DNA from: Mediterraneibacter faecis JCM 15917
Lineage (GTDB): Bacteria; Bacillota; Clostridia; Lachnospirales; Lachnospiraceae
Assembly: GCA_001312505.1 (NCBI GenBank)
Contig: BBDW01000007.1
Span: 1 to 64,000 of the forward strand
Length of the DNA: 64,000 nt
Direction: 5' to 3'
Below are positions 50,412 through 61,085 of this stretch, piece after piece. Below the pieces are notes generated by a model, which saw only the letters and a program-made list of their open reading frames with translations, searched no databases and had not been told where the DNA came from. The position numbers and the translations under genes are program-made. How positions within the stretch are numbered: the stretch's first letter is position 1; every line of letters begins with the position of its first letter.

Positions 50412-51186
50412 TCACCCCGACTTTCCCTATGGCTCAACGCGGAAAATTGTTTCATCCAGTCTGTCTGCGGACTTGACAAGAGTTTATCCATCGTTCCATG
50501 CTCAATAATTTTTCCGGCTCCCAGAACATAAACGTTCTGACATAAGTTTTTAAGTGCGGCCACATCATGGGATACAAATAATATGCCTTTGTCCTTCATT
50601 TGCTCCTGCATGATGAGAAGCAATAAATCCCTGTTTTCTTCATCCAATGCAGCGGTTGGTTCATCGGCTAAAACATAATCCGGCGACATTCCCAATAAGA
50701 TTGCCGCAGCTACTCGTTGTAGCATTCCGCCTGATAGTTCAGACGGATACGCACCCAAAATCCGATCCGTGTCTTTTAGATTTACGGAAACCAGTTTCTC
50801 TTTCGCCAGGTCAGTTGCTTCACTTGTATTCAAATGCAAACGATTGACAAAGGTTTCCCGCATCTGATAACCGATTTTTAATCGGCTGTCAAAAGCCGTC
50901 ATAGGGTTCTGGGGGGGGATAAATCCAAGCTTCTTCCCACAAAGCTCACGATGTGACTTGCGGGAAAGATGTGATAAATCTATATCGTCCAACAAAATTT
51001 TCCCGGCATCAATATGACAGCTTGTGTGAAGCATCCCCCCAAAATGCTCCGCAGCAAAGTTGTTTTTCCAGAGCCGCTTTTACCTGTAAGTCCAATCACA
51101 TGGCCTGCAGGAATTTCCATAGATATGTCTTTCAGAAGGTAGCGGCCTGACCGTTCCTTGACATCTAACTGTTCAATTTTTAACAT
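50390..51186 (-). CDS. Nik/Opp-type ABC ATPase, first subunit (frameshifted as read)
   Basis: About 263 residues: Walker A GKSGSGKTTLL, signature LSGGMLQRVAAAILL, Walker B YVLADEPTAALDEEN. C6 at 51035-51040 (native 4) breaks the frame after LLRSILG. C-to-G8 run at 50911 adds a Pro (GFIPPQNP). Start ATG 51184-51186 overlaps the permease stop as TGATG, with AAGGAGG upstream. NikD counterpart. Confidence 0.9.
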
Positions 51187-51995
51187 CACTCTGCCTCCTT
51201 CGTTGTCAACTGCCTGCCAATGACGTTAAAGCAGAGTGTCGATAAAATTACCGCCCCCCCTATTGGATAGAGAATCATGGTCGGGTGAAGAACCAAAGCA
51301 CCCCCCTTGCGTCTAAAATCATACTTCCCCCCCAATCTACTACATTATCACCAAGCCCTAATCCAATAAAGGAAAATCCGGTAATAGCCAAAATCATATC
51401 CGCACAGGAAAGGCACAGAAAGCGAATCATTTCGGCAATCAAATTCGGGAAAATATGAATCAGCATGATTCTGAGCTTTGAAGCGCCGGAAGCGATTGCA
51501 CACATGACATAAGCTTTTCCCATTTCCATGTCGGTACGGGTACGAACCAGTTTTATGTATCTCAAAATGTAAGACACAGTGAGCGCGACAAGAGTAGTTT
51601 TCGCTCCGCTGCCCCAGGCTCCAATAAACACAATTAAATACGCAATCGGGGGGAATGGCTGTAACAGCGTTAATCAGGCCATCAATAAGTGCATTTTCTT
51701 TCATAATGGCCCGGCTTGTCACCATTCCGATAACAGTGCCAAGCAGAAAAACAATAAGAGAGCCTCCTAATACAATCCCCAGCGTTGTCCAGCCACCATA
51801 AAGAATCCGTGACAGAATGCAGTGCCCTAAAGCATCCGTACCAAACGGATATTCTGCGCTGGGATCAGCATATCTCTCCAACAAGTTTGATTTCATTGGA
51901 TCGTTGGGTGCAAATAAAAATCCGGCAAAAAAGAAAATAATCACAAGGGTTGGAATGAAAATCGCACACCATTTTCGAAAACGCTTCGTTTTCAT
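51186..51995 (-). CDS. Nik/Opp-type ABC permease, second subunit (frameshifts as read)
   Basis: About 266 residues when joined; NikC/DppC type. Start MKTKRFRKW, PFGTDALGHCILSRILYGGWTTL near residue 50, EAA loop YVMCAIASGASKLRIMLIHIFPNL, and FIGLGLGDNVVDWG. Breaks at G6 51648-51653 and C6 51301-51306; C7 runs at 51254 and 51327 add Gly. Stop 51186-51188. It begins one base after the first permease ends. Confidence 0.87.
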
Positions 51996-52943
51996 TTACG
52001 CCACCCCCCCCTTTTTACGCCCGATTGCCCACTGCACCAAGTCAGCGGCAATGTTGCAAAGAGCAATCGCCAGCGCCAGAAAAAACACCTCGGCGTGTAT
52101 CATGGGAGTATCGCGATCAAGCACATGGTTTACAATCAGATAACCAAATCCCGGAATTGAAAAAATGGATTCAATCACCGTTGCGTTAGCCAGTGCCAAA
52201 CCAATGCTTTGTAAAAAGTTTGGAACTAAACCCATCGCTGCCCGCGGAATAAAATGGCACAGCAAAAGCCTTTTTTCCGAAAGCCCACGGCAACGGGCAT
52301 AAAATGCGTAATCCTCGTTGCTTTCATGCTCCAGAGCATCCATCAGAAGCGGCGTATAGAAAGAAGCCCCGAATACGCCAATGCAGATTGCCGGAGATAT
52401 GTAGCTGAGTAGGGTTGTATTTCCTGCCACAGAAATTAATGACTTTTGAACAGCAAAATAATCCAGATAAACGGTTGCCAAATAGAAAGAGGGTATGGAC
52501 ACACCCAAAATGCACAAAAGCCTGACTGCCTTTTTCGGAAGTTTCCAGGGAAGTAAAAAGGCAATACAACTAACGATTACAATGAAAACAACCTGAAAGA
52601 TAGATGCCAGAGCTACAATTCCAAGCGTTTTCGGAAAGGCTGTGGCAATATCCGTCCAAACATCATGTCCATTTGCCAAAGAAACGCCTAAATCAAAATG
52701 CAGTAAGTCCCATACCCAACGGCCATACTGGACAAGCAATGGTTTATCAAACCCCAACTGAATCCGAATCTTTTCAATCTGTTCCGCTGTGGGGGGGTTT
52801 CCGATCATCCTCTTTGCATAAGCTGTGGCTGGATCAACGGATGACAGTCTCATCAGCAAGAAAGACAGTAGAGTTACAAACAATAAAGTAAATATCAGCT
52901 CAACCAGTTTCCGTAGGATATATTTTCTCATATCCCGTTTCAT
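51996..52943 (-). CDS. Nik/Opp-type ABC permease, first subunit
   Basis: 315 residues, NikB/DppB type: ILRKLVELIFTLLFVTLLSFLLMRL first helix, QLGFDKPLLVQYGRWVWDLLHFDLGVSL, EAA loop YAFYARCRGLSEKRLLLCHFIPRA and SIFSIPGFGYLIVNHVLDRDTPMI. Two runs add residues (GNPPTAE; KKGGVA at the end). First gene of the importer operon; AAGGAG site before the ATG. The leader carries two hairpins. Confidence 0.92.
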   Translation of the reverse strand: MKRDMRKYILRKLVELIFTLLFVTLLSFLLMRLSSVDPATAYAKRMIGNPPTAEQIEKIRIQLGFDKPLLVQYGRWVWDLLHFDLGVSLANGHDVWTDIATAFPKTLGIVALASIFQVVFIVIVSCIAFLLPWKLPKKAVRLLCILGVSIPSFYLATVYLDYFAVQKSLISVAGNTTLLSYISPAICIGVFGASFYTPLLMDALEHESNEDYAFYARCRGLSEKRLLLCHFIPRAAMGLVPNFLQSIGLALANATVIESIFSIPGFGYLIVNHVLDRDTPMIHAEVFFLALAIALCNIAADLVQWAIGRKKGGVA

Positions 52944-52961
52944 AATACCGACTCCTTCGCG

Positions 52962-52979
52962 GGTTAGAACAATCTAACC
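52962..52979. promoter_or_regulatory. Inverted repeat in the leader of the Nik-like operon
   Basis: GGTTAGA-acaa-TCTAACC, perfect 7-base arms, 19 bases before the first permease ATG, so close to its ribosome-binding site. Related sites are at 47951-47968 and, weaker, 54079-54096. Confidence 0.55.
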
Positions 52980-52984
52980 TCTAT

Positions 52985-53013
52985 TCAAAAAAGAGCGTCT
53001 GCACGACGCTCTT
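52985..53013 (-). terminator. Intrinsic terminator between AraC gene and Nik-like operon
   Basis: Minus strand: AAGAGCGTC / GACGCTCTT stem followed by T6. It ends the AraC transcript but also lies downstream of promoter copy B, so it can attenuate the importer operon. Confidence 0.85.
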
Positions 53014-53037
53014 AAATCATCTGCTAGTACAGATGAT

Positions 53038-53070
53038 AGTATATTGTATCTGGTATTTTGCCGCCACTCT
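53038..53070 (-). promoter_or_regulatory. AraC-box-like promoter, copy B
   Basis: AGAGTGGCGGC-AAAATACC (from 53070 downward) upstream of TATACT (53038-53043) with 17 bases between the box core and -10; matches copy A at 47976-48007 in sequence and geometry. Confidence 0.65.
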
Positions 53071-53088
53071 AAAAAGACCAAACATCCT

Positions 53089-54063
53089 CTATTTGGACAA
53101 CTTTTTTCGGAACTCGGAAGGCAGTTCTCCAAATTCCTTTTTGAATACTTCGGAAAATTTACTTGGATTATCGTATCCCATTTTAGCCGCAATTTCTGTT
53201 ATGCTGTCAGAAGTATCCCGAAGCAAGATCGTGGCAGCCTGCATACGATAGGATTTCATATAAGCATAAATAGAACACCCATAAACGCCCTTGAAGCAAA
53301 CCTTCATTGAGGTAAGAGGAATTTCAAATTTTTCTGATAACTCCTGCAAAGTATAATGGTTGCGAAGATCAGCTGTCATATATTCCTGCATTTTCTTTAT
53401 TGTTTGTACTTGATTTCTTGCAAAATATCTTCGTTCTTCCTGGTAATCCTGAAGCGAAACCTGATTCAGAAACATCAGCAATTCCAACACTTTCACTTTT
53501 AAATAGTAAGCGATCATCCGAGGCTCCACCCGATAAAGTTCCGAAAAAATATGTTCAATTTCGCTTTGAGTTCTTAATACAATGCAGGTATCATTCTTGC
53601 AAAACTTATCTGCAATCGAAAAGACATCTATATTCAGACCTCCAATCACACTTTCTATCCGCTTCATAGTTTGATCTGCCGTAGGCAGATCAATGGTAAT
53701 AGAAATGCCGTGATAATGCGACAACGGAAAGTAAGTTGATGTAGTTTCGTTTGTCAGGCGGTTAATTGCAAGATCGCCAGCACCGACATACTGATAATCT
53801 CCATTAGCAAATTCGCATTCAAAACGTCCCTCCCGGCAATGATTGATTTCAAGTACATCAGAGTGCGGAAGCTTGTTTTGATTCTGTCCATCGCTCATGT
53901 GAAAATCATTATAGAATAATTCAATACCCGGAAGAATTTCATAGCGAGTGATAACACCCTCCCCCCCAGTTACATTTTTCATTCTGTAAATGGAGCAGCC
54001 ATCTTCGCTGACAATTTTTTGAATTTCCGGGTCAAAAAAGTCTGTAAATTGCTGTTCGCTCAT
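53089..54063 (-). CDS. AraC-family transcriptional regulator (YbtA/PchR-like)
   Basis: About 324 residues. N-terminal ligand/dimer domain (to about 220) of the PchR type, then the double HTH: NHYTLQELSEKFEIPLTSMKVCFKGVYG and RMQAATILLRDTSDSITEIAAKMGYDNPSKFSEVFKKEFGELP. Start ATG 54061-54063 with GGGAG. One extra Gly (VTGGEG) from C7 53952-53958. By analogy with YbtA and PchR it senses the metal-loaded siderophore and activates uptake and synthesis genes. Confidence 0.88.
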   Translation of the reverse strand: MSEQQFTDFFDPEIQKIVSEDGCSIYRMKNVTGGEGVITRYEILPGIELFYNDFHMSDGQNQNKLPHSDVLEINHCREGRFECEFANGDYQYVGAGDLAINRLTNETTSTYFPLSHYHGISITIDLPTADQTMKRIESVIGGLNIDVFSIADKFCKNDTCIVLRTQSEIEHIFSELYRVEPRMIAYYLKVKVLELLMFLNQVSLQDYQEERRYFARNQVQTIKKMQEYMTADLRNHYTLQELSEKFEIPLTSMKVCFKGVYGCSIYAYMKSYRMQAATILLRDTSDSITEIAAKMGYDNPSKFSEVFKKEFGELPSEFRKKLSK

Positions 54064-54193
54064 TTGTATTTTCTCCCTGATTAGCATAAGTAAACCACAG
54101 TTAGTATAGCATATTTTCATGGCCGCAGTCCATGGATGTTTTTTGAATTTTGAAGTATGCGTGTTGTTTATGTTACTGTTCAGGTGCGAACTT

Positions 54194-54253
54194 GATTAAG
54201 AAAAGCCGGTGGTGTAAACTGTAATCAGTCAAAACCACTGGCTCTTCTTAATC
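54194..54253. repeat. Inverted repeat at the IS66 remnant
   Basis: GATTAAGAAAAGCCGGTGGT and ACCACTGGCTCTTCTTAATC pair at 18 of 20 positions; may be the IS end or its terminator. Confidence 0.55.
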
Positions 54254-54574
54254 CAGAATCCTGGATACTCTATCAAAGAGGTTACTTTCATTTTGTCGCA
54301 TCACAACCAGCATGCTCATGCTTTTACAGAGATAATCGTGGCTTTGGTTACTCCGGAAGGACACGACCTGCTTTTGCTTTCTTTTATAGTTGCGAAGCTG
54401 TCTCTCGGCTTCATTATTACTTGTCGGAACCCTTCTGTCATGCAGGAACATGAGATGGTTTTTCATCAGTTTGTCCATGCGTAGGTACAGGTTGTATCTG
54501 GTGTTAGCATATAAGTCCGGACAAGTGGCTCCGAAGAAATCGGAGTAATCATTCTCCTTATTGTATTGATTCAC
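54248..54574 (-). pseudogene. IS66-family transposase, C-terminal fragment
   Basis: 108 residues ending the DDE domain: FLHDRRVPTSNNEAERQLRNYKRKQKQVVSFRS contains the last catalytic Glu context of IS66 TnpC. The N-terminal ~80% and the accessory genes are missing. Lies 16 bases from the NRPS stop; marks an old insertion at the edge of the biosynthetic operon. Confidence 0.8.
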
Positions 54575-54590
54575 CTAATTATTTCGGATA

Positions 54591-57500
54591 CTATTTCTCT
54601 GTAATCTTATTTACTAACTTCTGAATATTGTTTACATCAGTAAAACATGTAAGATGATTTCCAGGAATCATAATAACAGTAACATCACCAATGCAATTTT
54701 CTCTCCAAAAATTTATAACTTCTTCACTTCGATGGAATACAATTTTCTCTGTATCTTCTGCTATAAATAAACGAATATCACCTAAATATGGTATAGGTTT
54801 ATATATAGCTCCATTTGTACTTTGTTTGAATATATCAAATAAATAGACAAACATTTGAATTGGCATATTTTTCGATACACTGTTTATATACAGTCTTATT
54901 CTTTCCTCTTTCTCAATCTCCCGAAGACCATTTATGTATTCTTCTACTTTATTTTTAGATTTCTGTTCTATTCCTGTATATTTTCCAAATTTCTCATCCA
55001 TATATTCATATAATTCCCGCTCATTTAATTGATATTCCGCCAACACAGGATACGTTATATTTACCATAGGTAAAAACATTAGTTCCATTACTACCTCATC
55101 CTCAATACTATATTTCCCTGGTATACTATCAATCAGAGAGACATCAATAACATCAACTCCCTTATCCATCATATTTTTTGCAACCTCAAAAGCTATCATT
55201 CCGCCAACACAATGTCCAATAAGTTGTATTTTATCATAGCCTAAGTCAAGTATAATTTTTGTATATTTATCAGCAACACTCTCATATAAATGCCCTGCAT
55301 AAAAATCTAAATATTGCTTTACATTATTTAATGCTATACTAACAATAGTCCCCTTTTCTTCATTACATAGACCTTGTATAAATGGTAAAAATTCATCAAT
55401 CGATCCCAAGCCAGCGTGGAAAATCACAACTAATTTATCTTCTTTCCCTTTTTTATGAATTTTTAGCTTGCCAAGTTCTTCCTCATTTACCTCAGCATCT
55501 TCATATCTGCTATTCACTTCTTTTTTTAAAATAATTTGATCTATGTATGAAACTATCTCACTCAAAGTCGGGGGGGAATTAATCGTCTGTTTCAGCAATA
55601 TATCAAACGGTACATCACATTGACTCCCACTTTCTTTTAAAAAATTCCGTATTTTTCCAACTGCTTGTGCCATAATCAAAGAATCTGCTCCAAAACTACG
55701 CAAATCCGAATCTGGTCTAATATCGCTTCTCTGTAGCAATTTACACCATATCTCTTTTATCGGAAAATAAGTAGATGAATCACTATTTATTGTGTTTTTC
55801 GTATCTGCCTCTTTTTTGTCCTCTACAATTTCTATATTTTTAAGATATTTTCTGTCAATTTTACCATTAGATGTTAATGGCAATTTCATTACACGTATAT
55901 TGTATGGAATCATATATGCCGGAAGCATTCGTTTTAACTCATTTAATACATATAGGCTAAAATCTTCCGTAAATTCAGATGGCTGCGGTTCAACATATGC
56001 AATTACTCTTTTTTCTCGTCCCTTTTCTCTACACAAAACTGCAGCATATTTAACGGATTTAATTTTTTCTATATTAGCCTCGATTTCTCCTAACTCAACC
56101 CTAAATCCATTCAATTTTACTTGAGTATCACGCCGACCTAAAAATTCAATATTTCCATCTTCTAAATATTTTCCTTTATCACCTGTATCATACATTCTTT
56201 CTCCATTTACCATAATAAATGCTTTCTCGGTTAGTAGCGGTTCATTTAAATACCTTTTGCCAATCCTATACCAGAAATGAAAATATCTCCAACAGCACCC
56301 AACGGGCATATTTCTTTTTTACTATCCAATACATAAACTTCTTGATTTGGAAGAGCTTTTCCATATGGTATACTTTTCCATTCATCAAAAAGGTATTCAT
56401 ATTCATAATATATTGACCAAATTGCTGCTTCTGTTGCTCCACCTAAACTAATTACCCGTGTTTTTTCCATACAAGCAGAGATTAATCTTTCTGGCAAAGT
56501 GAGCGGTATCCAATCACCAGACAGCAATGAGCACCTTATATTAAACTGTTCCGTTCTTTTTTCATTTTCTCTGTATTCCAGAATCATCTGCATTATGGCT
56601 GGAACAGAATTCCATACAGTAATTTTTTGTTTCACTATCGTCTCAAATAAATAAGAAGGATCTGCAATTCTGTTTTCATCAGGTAAGAACAATTTTCCTC
56701 CTGCCGACAAAATTCCAAATATGTCATAAACTGATAAGTCAAAACTTAATCGAGATACTCCAAAAACTATATCATTAGTGGAAATATTCAGCATTTTATT
56801 TACATAATATATTGTATTCAATGCAGACAAATGAGAAATAGCAACCCCCCCTTAGGTTTTCCCGTACTCCCAGATGTAAAAATAACATACGCTATGCTGC
56901 TATTGGGGACTTGCGGAATTTGTTTTGTAATTATTTCATTGTTTTGTTTGTCTGCATAAATGTACTTAACATCTAAAAACATTAACTCTATCTTGCTACA
57001 ACTACTTATCAAAACATATTTTATTCCCGCCTGTTCAATAATTTCATTTATGCGTTTCTTAGGTTGTTGAATATCTATCGGTACATATGTGCATCCGTTC
57101 ATTAAAACGCCAAGAACACTTGCTATTTGATAGTTTGATTTTGGCATAAAAATCCCCACAAGATCTCCTGGAATGCACCCTTCCTGTTGAAGTTTATTTT
57201 GAACGAACCAGCTTTTTCTTACTAATTTACTGAAAGACCATATTTCATTTTCATCTTGAACTGCTTCTTTTTCGGGACATAATTCTGCCATTTCCAAAAT
57301 AGAAGAATACAACAAGCCACTCGGCAAATCATATTTTTTCTTACTAATTTTAATGTTTTTATTTAATATAGCAGTCACCTTTTCTACATTCCAATTTTCT
57401 GCGTCAATCAAAAAATTGCAAATTAAATCTTGAAACATTAAAAACATTTCATCTATAACCTCAGGCAAAAAAATTCCTTCTCGCACATCCCAATTTATTA

Positions 57501-58866
57501 ATAACTCATCGTCCTGATCAAACACTTGACAATCAATAAACACCTGTGGAGTTTGAGAAATACCATTTTGATAATATTTACCATGGTAACCTTCTTTCTT
57601 AGTATTCCGGATCACTCCAATTCCACTAGTAAATACATATGGCATGATAATATTCTCTTTGCCTTGAGACAATTCACGTAATACTTCAACACCAGAAAAA
57701 AACTTATGTTCCATATCTGTTAATAATTGTTGCTGAATTTGTTTCACGTATTCTCTAAAACTCTTCTGAATTGAGAAATCAACTGCCAACAAATTTATTG
57801 AAGTAAAATCCCCAACAATATTATTTACTTTGCTTTCATAACTGTTTCTATTTAAAGTCGTTAAATTCATAACAAATTTTTTGTTGGTACTCCATTTTGA
57901 AATAACCATAGCGTATGCAGATAAAATAACAGCAGAACTTGTCAATCCCATCTTACTAGAAATCAATTGTATAGTTTTCCACTTGTTTTTTTCAACAACA
58001 AATTTGTATCTTTTAAATATAACATTTTTATCAATATTCTCAACAGCATTAATAATAGGGAGATCCGGTTTTTCAGGAAACTCAGCTAAGCGTTCTATCC
58101 AATATTCACGATCAGAAAAATATTTTGGTGTATACTTCTTTACTTTTTCACAGTATATATAATCACTAAAATTGTATTCAATTCTAGGTAATGAAGCCGT
58201 TGGATTTTGATATAACTTTTCAAATTCGTCTATTAATATCCATATGCTTGCCCAATCCGCTATCATAAAATCGATAGAAATACCCAGAATAGCCTTATTG
58301 TGACCAGATACACACCCTATATCAAACATAGGCCATTTTGAAGCATCATATATTTTATGTCCTAATTCAGTTTGCAAAGTTTCTTGCGTATATGTTATGT
58401 TGCGATTTGTATACAACGTATACCAAGGAGTATCTCTTAAAATTTTTTGAATTCCTGTATCACTAAAGATTACTCGCAGCATAGGATGTCGATTAATTAG
58501 AATATTCCACACTTCCTCTACACGCTGAGAATCCAATTCAGAATACTCAACCTCCATATAAATGTGGCACGCTGCATTTCCATATTGAAAAATATTTTTT
58601 CTTCCAATCAAATACGCAGACTGTACATCTGTTAATGGAAAACTGTCTCCTTGCTTTCCTTTCCATAGTTTTTCTGGATGCTCGGTACAATTAATAATTG
58701 TCAGAAGTTCATTTTTACATTTTCTTATTTCCTCTATGACTTCATTTGTCATAATTCCTGACGGCGCTCTATATTTTATTTTTCCATCAACATTACTAAG
58801 TTTTACTTTCTTATCCTGCAATTTTACAAAAAGTTCAAAAGCCTTTTTTAAATTATTTGCATCCAT
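54591..58866 (-). CDS. NRPS: docking - heterocyclization - adenylation(Cys) - PCP - thioesterase (PchF-like; two frameshifts as read)
   Basis: About 1,420 residues when joined. Order: TubC-type docking domain (1-60: [18 protein letters not shown]), cyclization domain ([23 protein letters not shown] matches Cy D-x4-D-x2-S), adenylation domain ([43 protein letters not shown] fit the cysteine code), PCP (FGADSL) and thioesterase. The TE nucleophile elbow is GHCVGG, Cys instead of Ser; NHLTCF carries the His. No methyltransferase is embedded in the A domain. Breaks: C7 at 56845-56851 (native 5, [12 protein letters not shown]) and a lost base near 56251. Forms and releases the last thiazoline ring. 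Confidence 0.93.
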
Positions 58867-58872
58867 AGCGTA

Positions 58873-60117
58873 TTATTCCTTCCTTATAATAAATAACTTT
58901 TGATTTAATGGTGCTAATGGACTAGTATCACTTGGCACTACCACTAACTCTCTTTCACTTATTCCGCAACCCCCCCAAAAAACTTCTTTCCATTCCTCCA
59001 TTTTCAAAAAAGTTTCATTACATACTTCCCTTGCATCTGTTGGCCGGCTCATCATAAATGATTGTGATAACATTAACTCATAATTCTCTCCCACTGGCTC
59101 AGCAATAAGAGCAATACCGCCATGTACTAAGCTGCATATGATTTGTCTCATAGAATAATCCGTATTGACAGCATTATTCATCATTCCAGCAGCTATGACA
59201 ATGTCCACACTCTCTTCAGCAATTCCCTGGTCACTTAAGTTAGAATCAATATTTATCACCTTATACTCTAATTCTTCTTTTCCCTGGTACTTTTGAGCAG
59301 CAAAATTGAGAAAATATTTTGTAATATCAGAATAAATATATGCTATTTTTTTAGTTGAATTTTCAAGAACCTTTAATATTCTGTCTGTTGTTGCTCCTGT
59401 TCCTGCTCCCAATTCTAATATCCTAATTTTATCTTTTTTAGTATGTTCTATAGCGAATGAAAGAATCTTTTCTATACAATATGCAAGATATTTTTCCATT
59501 AAATTTTCTCTATAGAAACAATTAGCTAACTCTATTGTTCCTTCCGGAAACAATAATAACGCAGCATTCATTTCTCCTGATAACAAAGCTTCCATTTTTT
59601 CAATATGTTTTAAATAATAATTAATGACATGTTCTCCTGATAATTTTCCAACCCACTTATCAGACACAATTTTCCAATTGTCTTTCTCACATATACTTGT
59701 ATTTTTCTTTTTCCATTTAATTTTCCCAGCATTACATTCTATATATCCATTTTCACTTAAAGCATTAAGCCACCTTTGTAAAATATGCATATTTGAATCT
59801 GCCACCTTTAAGCAACTTACAATTTCTGTTATTGATATATTCTCCTTCTCCCCCCCAGTCGCCTCGTACAGTTTGTATGAAATAGACTCCAAACATGCGA
59901 TATTCATTATATGTTTTGCTTCTTCAACATAACCATATGTAATATCTGGTTCCAAATAAAAGTCAATATTGTTTGCAGTTTTTTTGATTTCTAGTGAATC
60001 ATTTAAAAAGGTGTTTTTTTCTTCAAAAAAATCTAAAACATAGTTATTTAAATCAACTGCATGATTTGCATTTTGATACAATCTTGGGTAGCCAATCTTT
60101 TGAGTTATAAGCCCCAT
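58873..60117 (-). CDS. Stand-alone SAM methyltransferase related to NRPS-embedded MT domains
   Basis: 414 residues. An N-terminal winged-helix/linker region (about 60-190) as in MT domains of PchF/HMWP1, then a class I fold with intact motif I LELGAGTGATTDRIL (about 238-252), YIYSDITKYFLNFAAQKY, and the SRPTDAREVCNETF segment. FWGGCG and EATGGEK carry extra Gly. The ATG overlaps the repaired irp3-like stop by 13 bases; the NRPS starts six bases after its stop. Likely methylates the ring nitrogen or a thiazoline carbon in trans. Confidence 0.85.
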   Translation of the reverse strand: MGLITQKIGYPRLYQNANHAVDLNNYVLDFFEEKNTFLNDSLEIKKTANNIDFYLEPDITYGYVEEAKHIMNIACLESISYKLYEATGGEKENISITEIVSCLKVADSNMHILQRWLNALSENGYIECNAGKIKWKKKNTSICEKDNWKIVSDKWVGKLSGEHVINYYLKHIEKMEALLSGEMNAALLLFPEGTIELANCFYRENLMEKYLAYCIEKILSFAIEHTKKDKIRILELGAGTGATTDRILKVLENSTKKIAYIYSDITKYFLNFAAQKYQGKEELEYKVINIDSNLSDQGIAEESVDIVIAAGMMNNAVNTDYSMRQIICSLVHGGIALIAEPVGENYELMLSQSFMMSRPTDAREVCNETFLKMEEWKEVFWGGCGISERELVVVPSDTSPLAPLNQKLFIIRKE

Positions 60118-61085
60118 ATACTGGGAATTACAATTTCACTTTGAATTTTCCGACGATATTCCGTCATTTTTTCAAAATAAATATTATCTATAAATTCTTT
60201 AATTTCTTTTTTATAGCATCTATCCATTTTTGCAAAATATCTTTATAGCTCAACTCACTTTCTGACTCATACCAGTACATTTTACTGTCAAATATCTTCT
60301 GATCTAATTCATCCCCCCCCTTCTTGATAAATAAGTCATGAGCAGCTCGAAATTGCGGTTTCCAAATAATCGGTCCATTAACATCAACCATGAAAAGCAT
60401 TCCTTCCGATGTATAAATATTTATCTGTTGTAAATAATAGCAATAACTATCAGAATCGACTGTATTTACAGAATTATATACTTTAATACTCAACGGTATA
60501 TCGTTAATACTACCTGAAGCAATAAAAAATCTTGATTTTGTATCCAAAAATTTCAATCGAAAATCTTGCCTTTTCCCTGAAAATTCTCAAAATATTGTCC
60601 AGTAGACTATATATAACTTGATTAGCACAAGCACATTCTATTGACAATATTTCATTTTTCCTCAACAGCCCTTTAGAGCACTCAATGTATTTATGAACAG
60701 TGTCCATGTACTTATAAAAATTTGCTACATGAAAAAATACCCCCTTCTCAATTGAACATTTTACACATTTTTTCATCTCGTCTATATGAATAGGCTGTTC
60801 AATGAATACATGAATACCTTTAGACAAAAATTTTAATGCCAGTTCACTTCCATCACCTCCCATTACACCCGTTCTGACAGCAATAAATACAATGTCTATA
60901 TCCTCTGGGATTTTATCTATCGATGTATATAAATTAACATTATATTTTTCAGCACATAGCCTTGATCGTTCACTTCCATTAGAAAAAATGCCTATGAATT
61001 CCACGCACTCTTTCATCTTACTAATAGCATCTATATAAAATTGTCCAAACTTACTACCACATACAAGTGACTTTAATTTTCTCAT
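60105..61085 (-). CDS. Thiazolinyl imine reductase, Irp3/YbtU/PchG-like (two frameshifts as read)
   Basis: NAD(P)H-dependent reductase of thiazoline to thiazolidine during chain assembly. About 325 residues when joined. Rossmann start LVCGSKFGQFYIDAI (as in Irp3, AKFG-type loop) and VRTGVMGGDGSELALKFLSKGIHVFIEQPIH are close to the family. A surplus C at 60569-60570 and T6 at 60207-60212 (native 7) break the frame; the joined end reads KKEIKEFIDNIYFEKMTEYRR...SIWGL with stop 60105-60107. A C8 run adds Gly (KKGGDEL). Confidence 0.9.

Noticed and set aside
54248-54574. Intact IS66 element
   Set aside because: Only the C-terminal ~108 residues of the transposase remain and no partner genes or paired ends exist.
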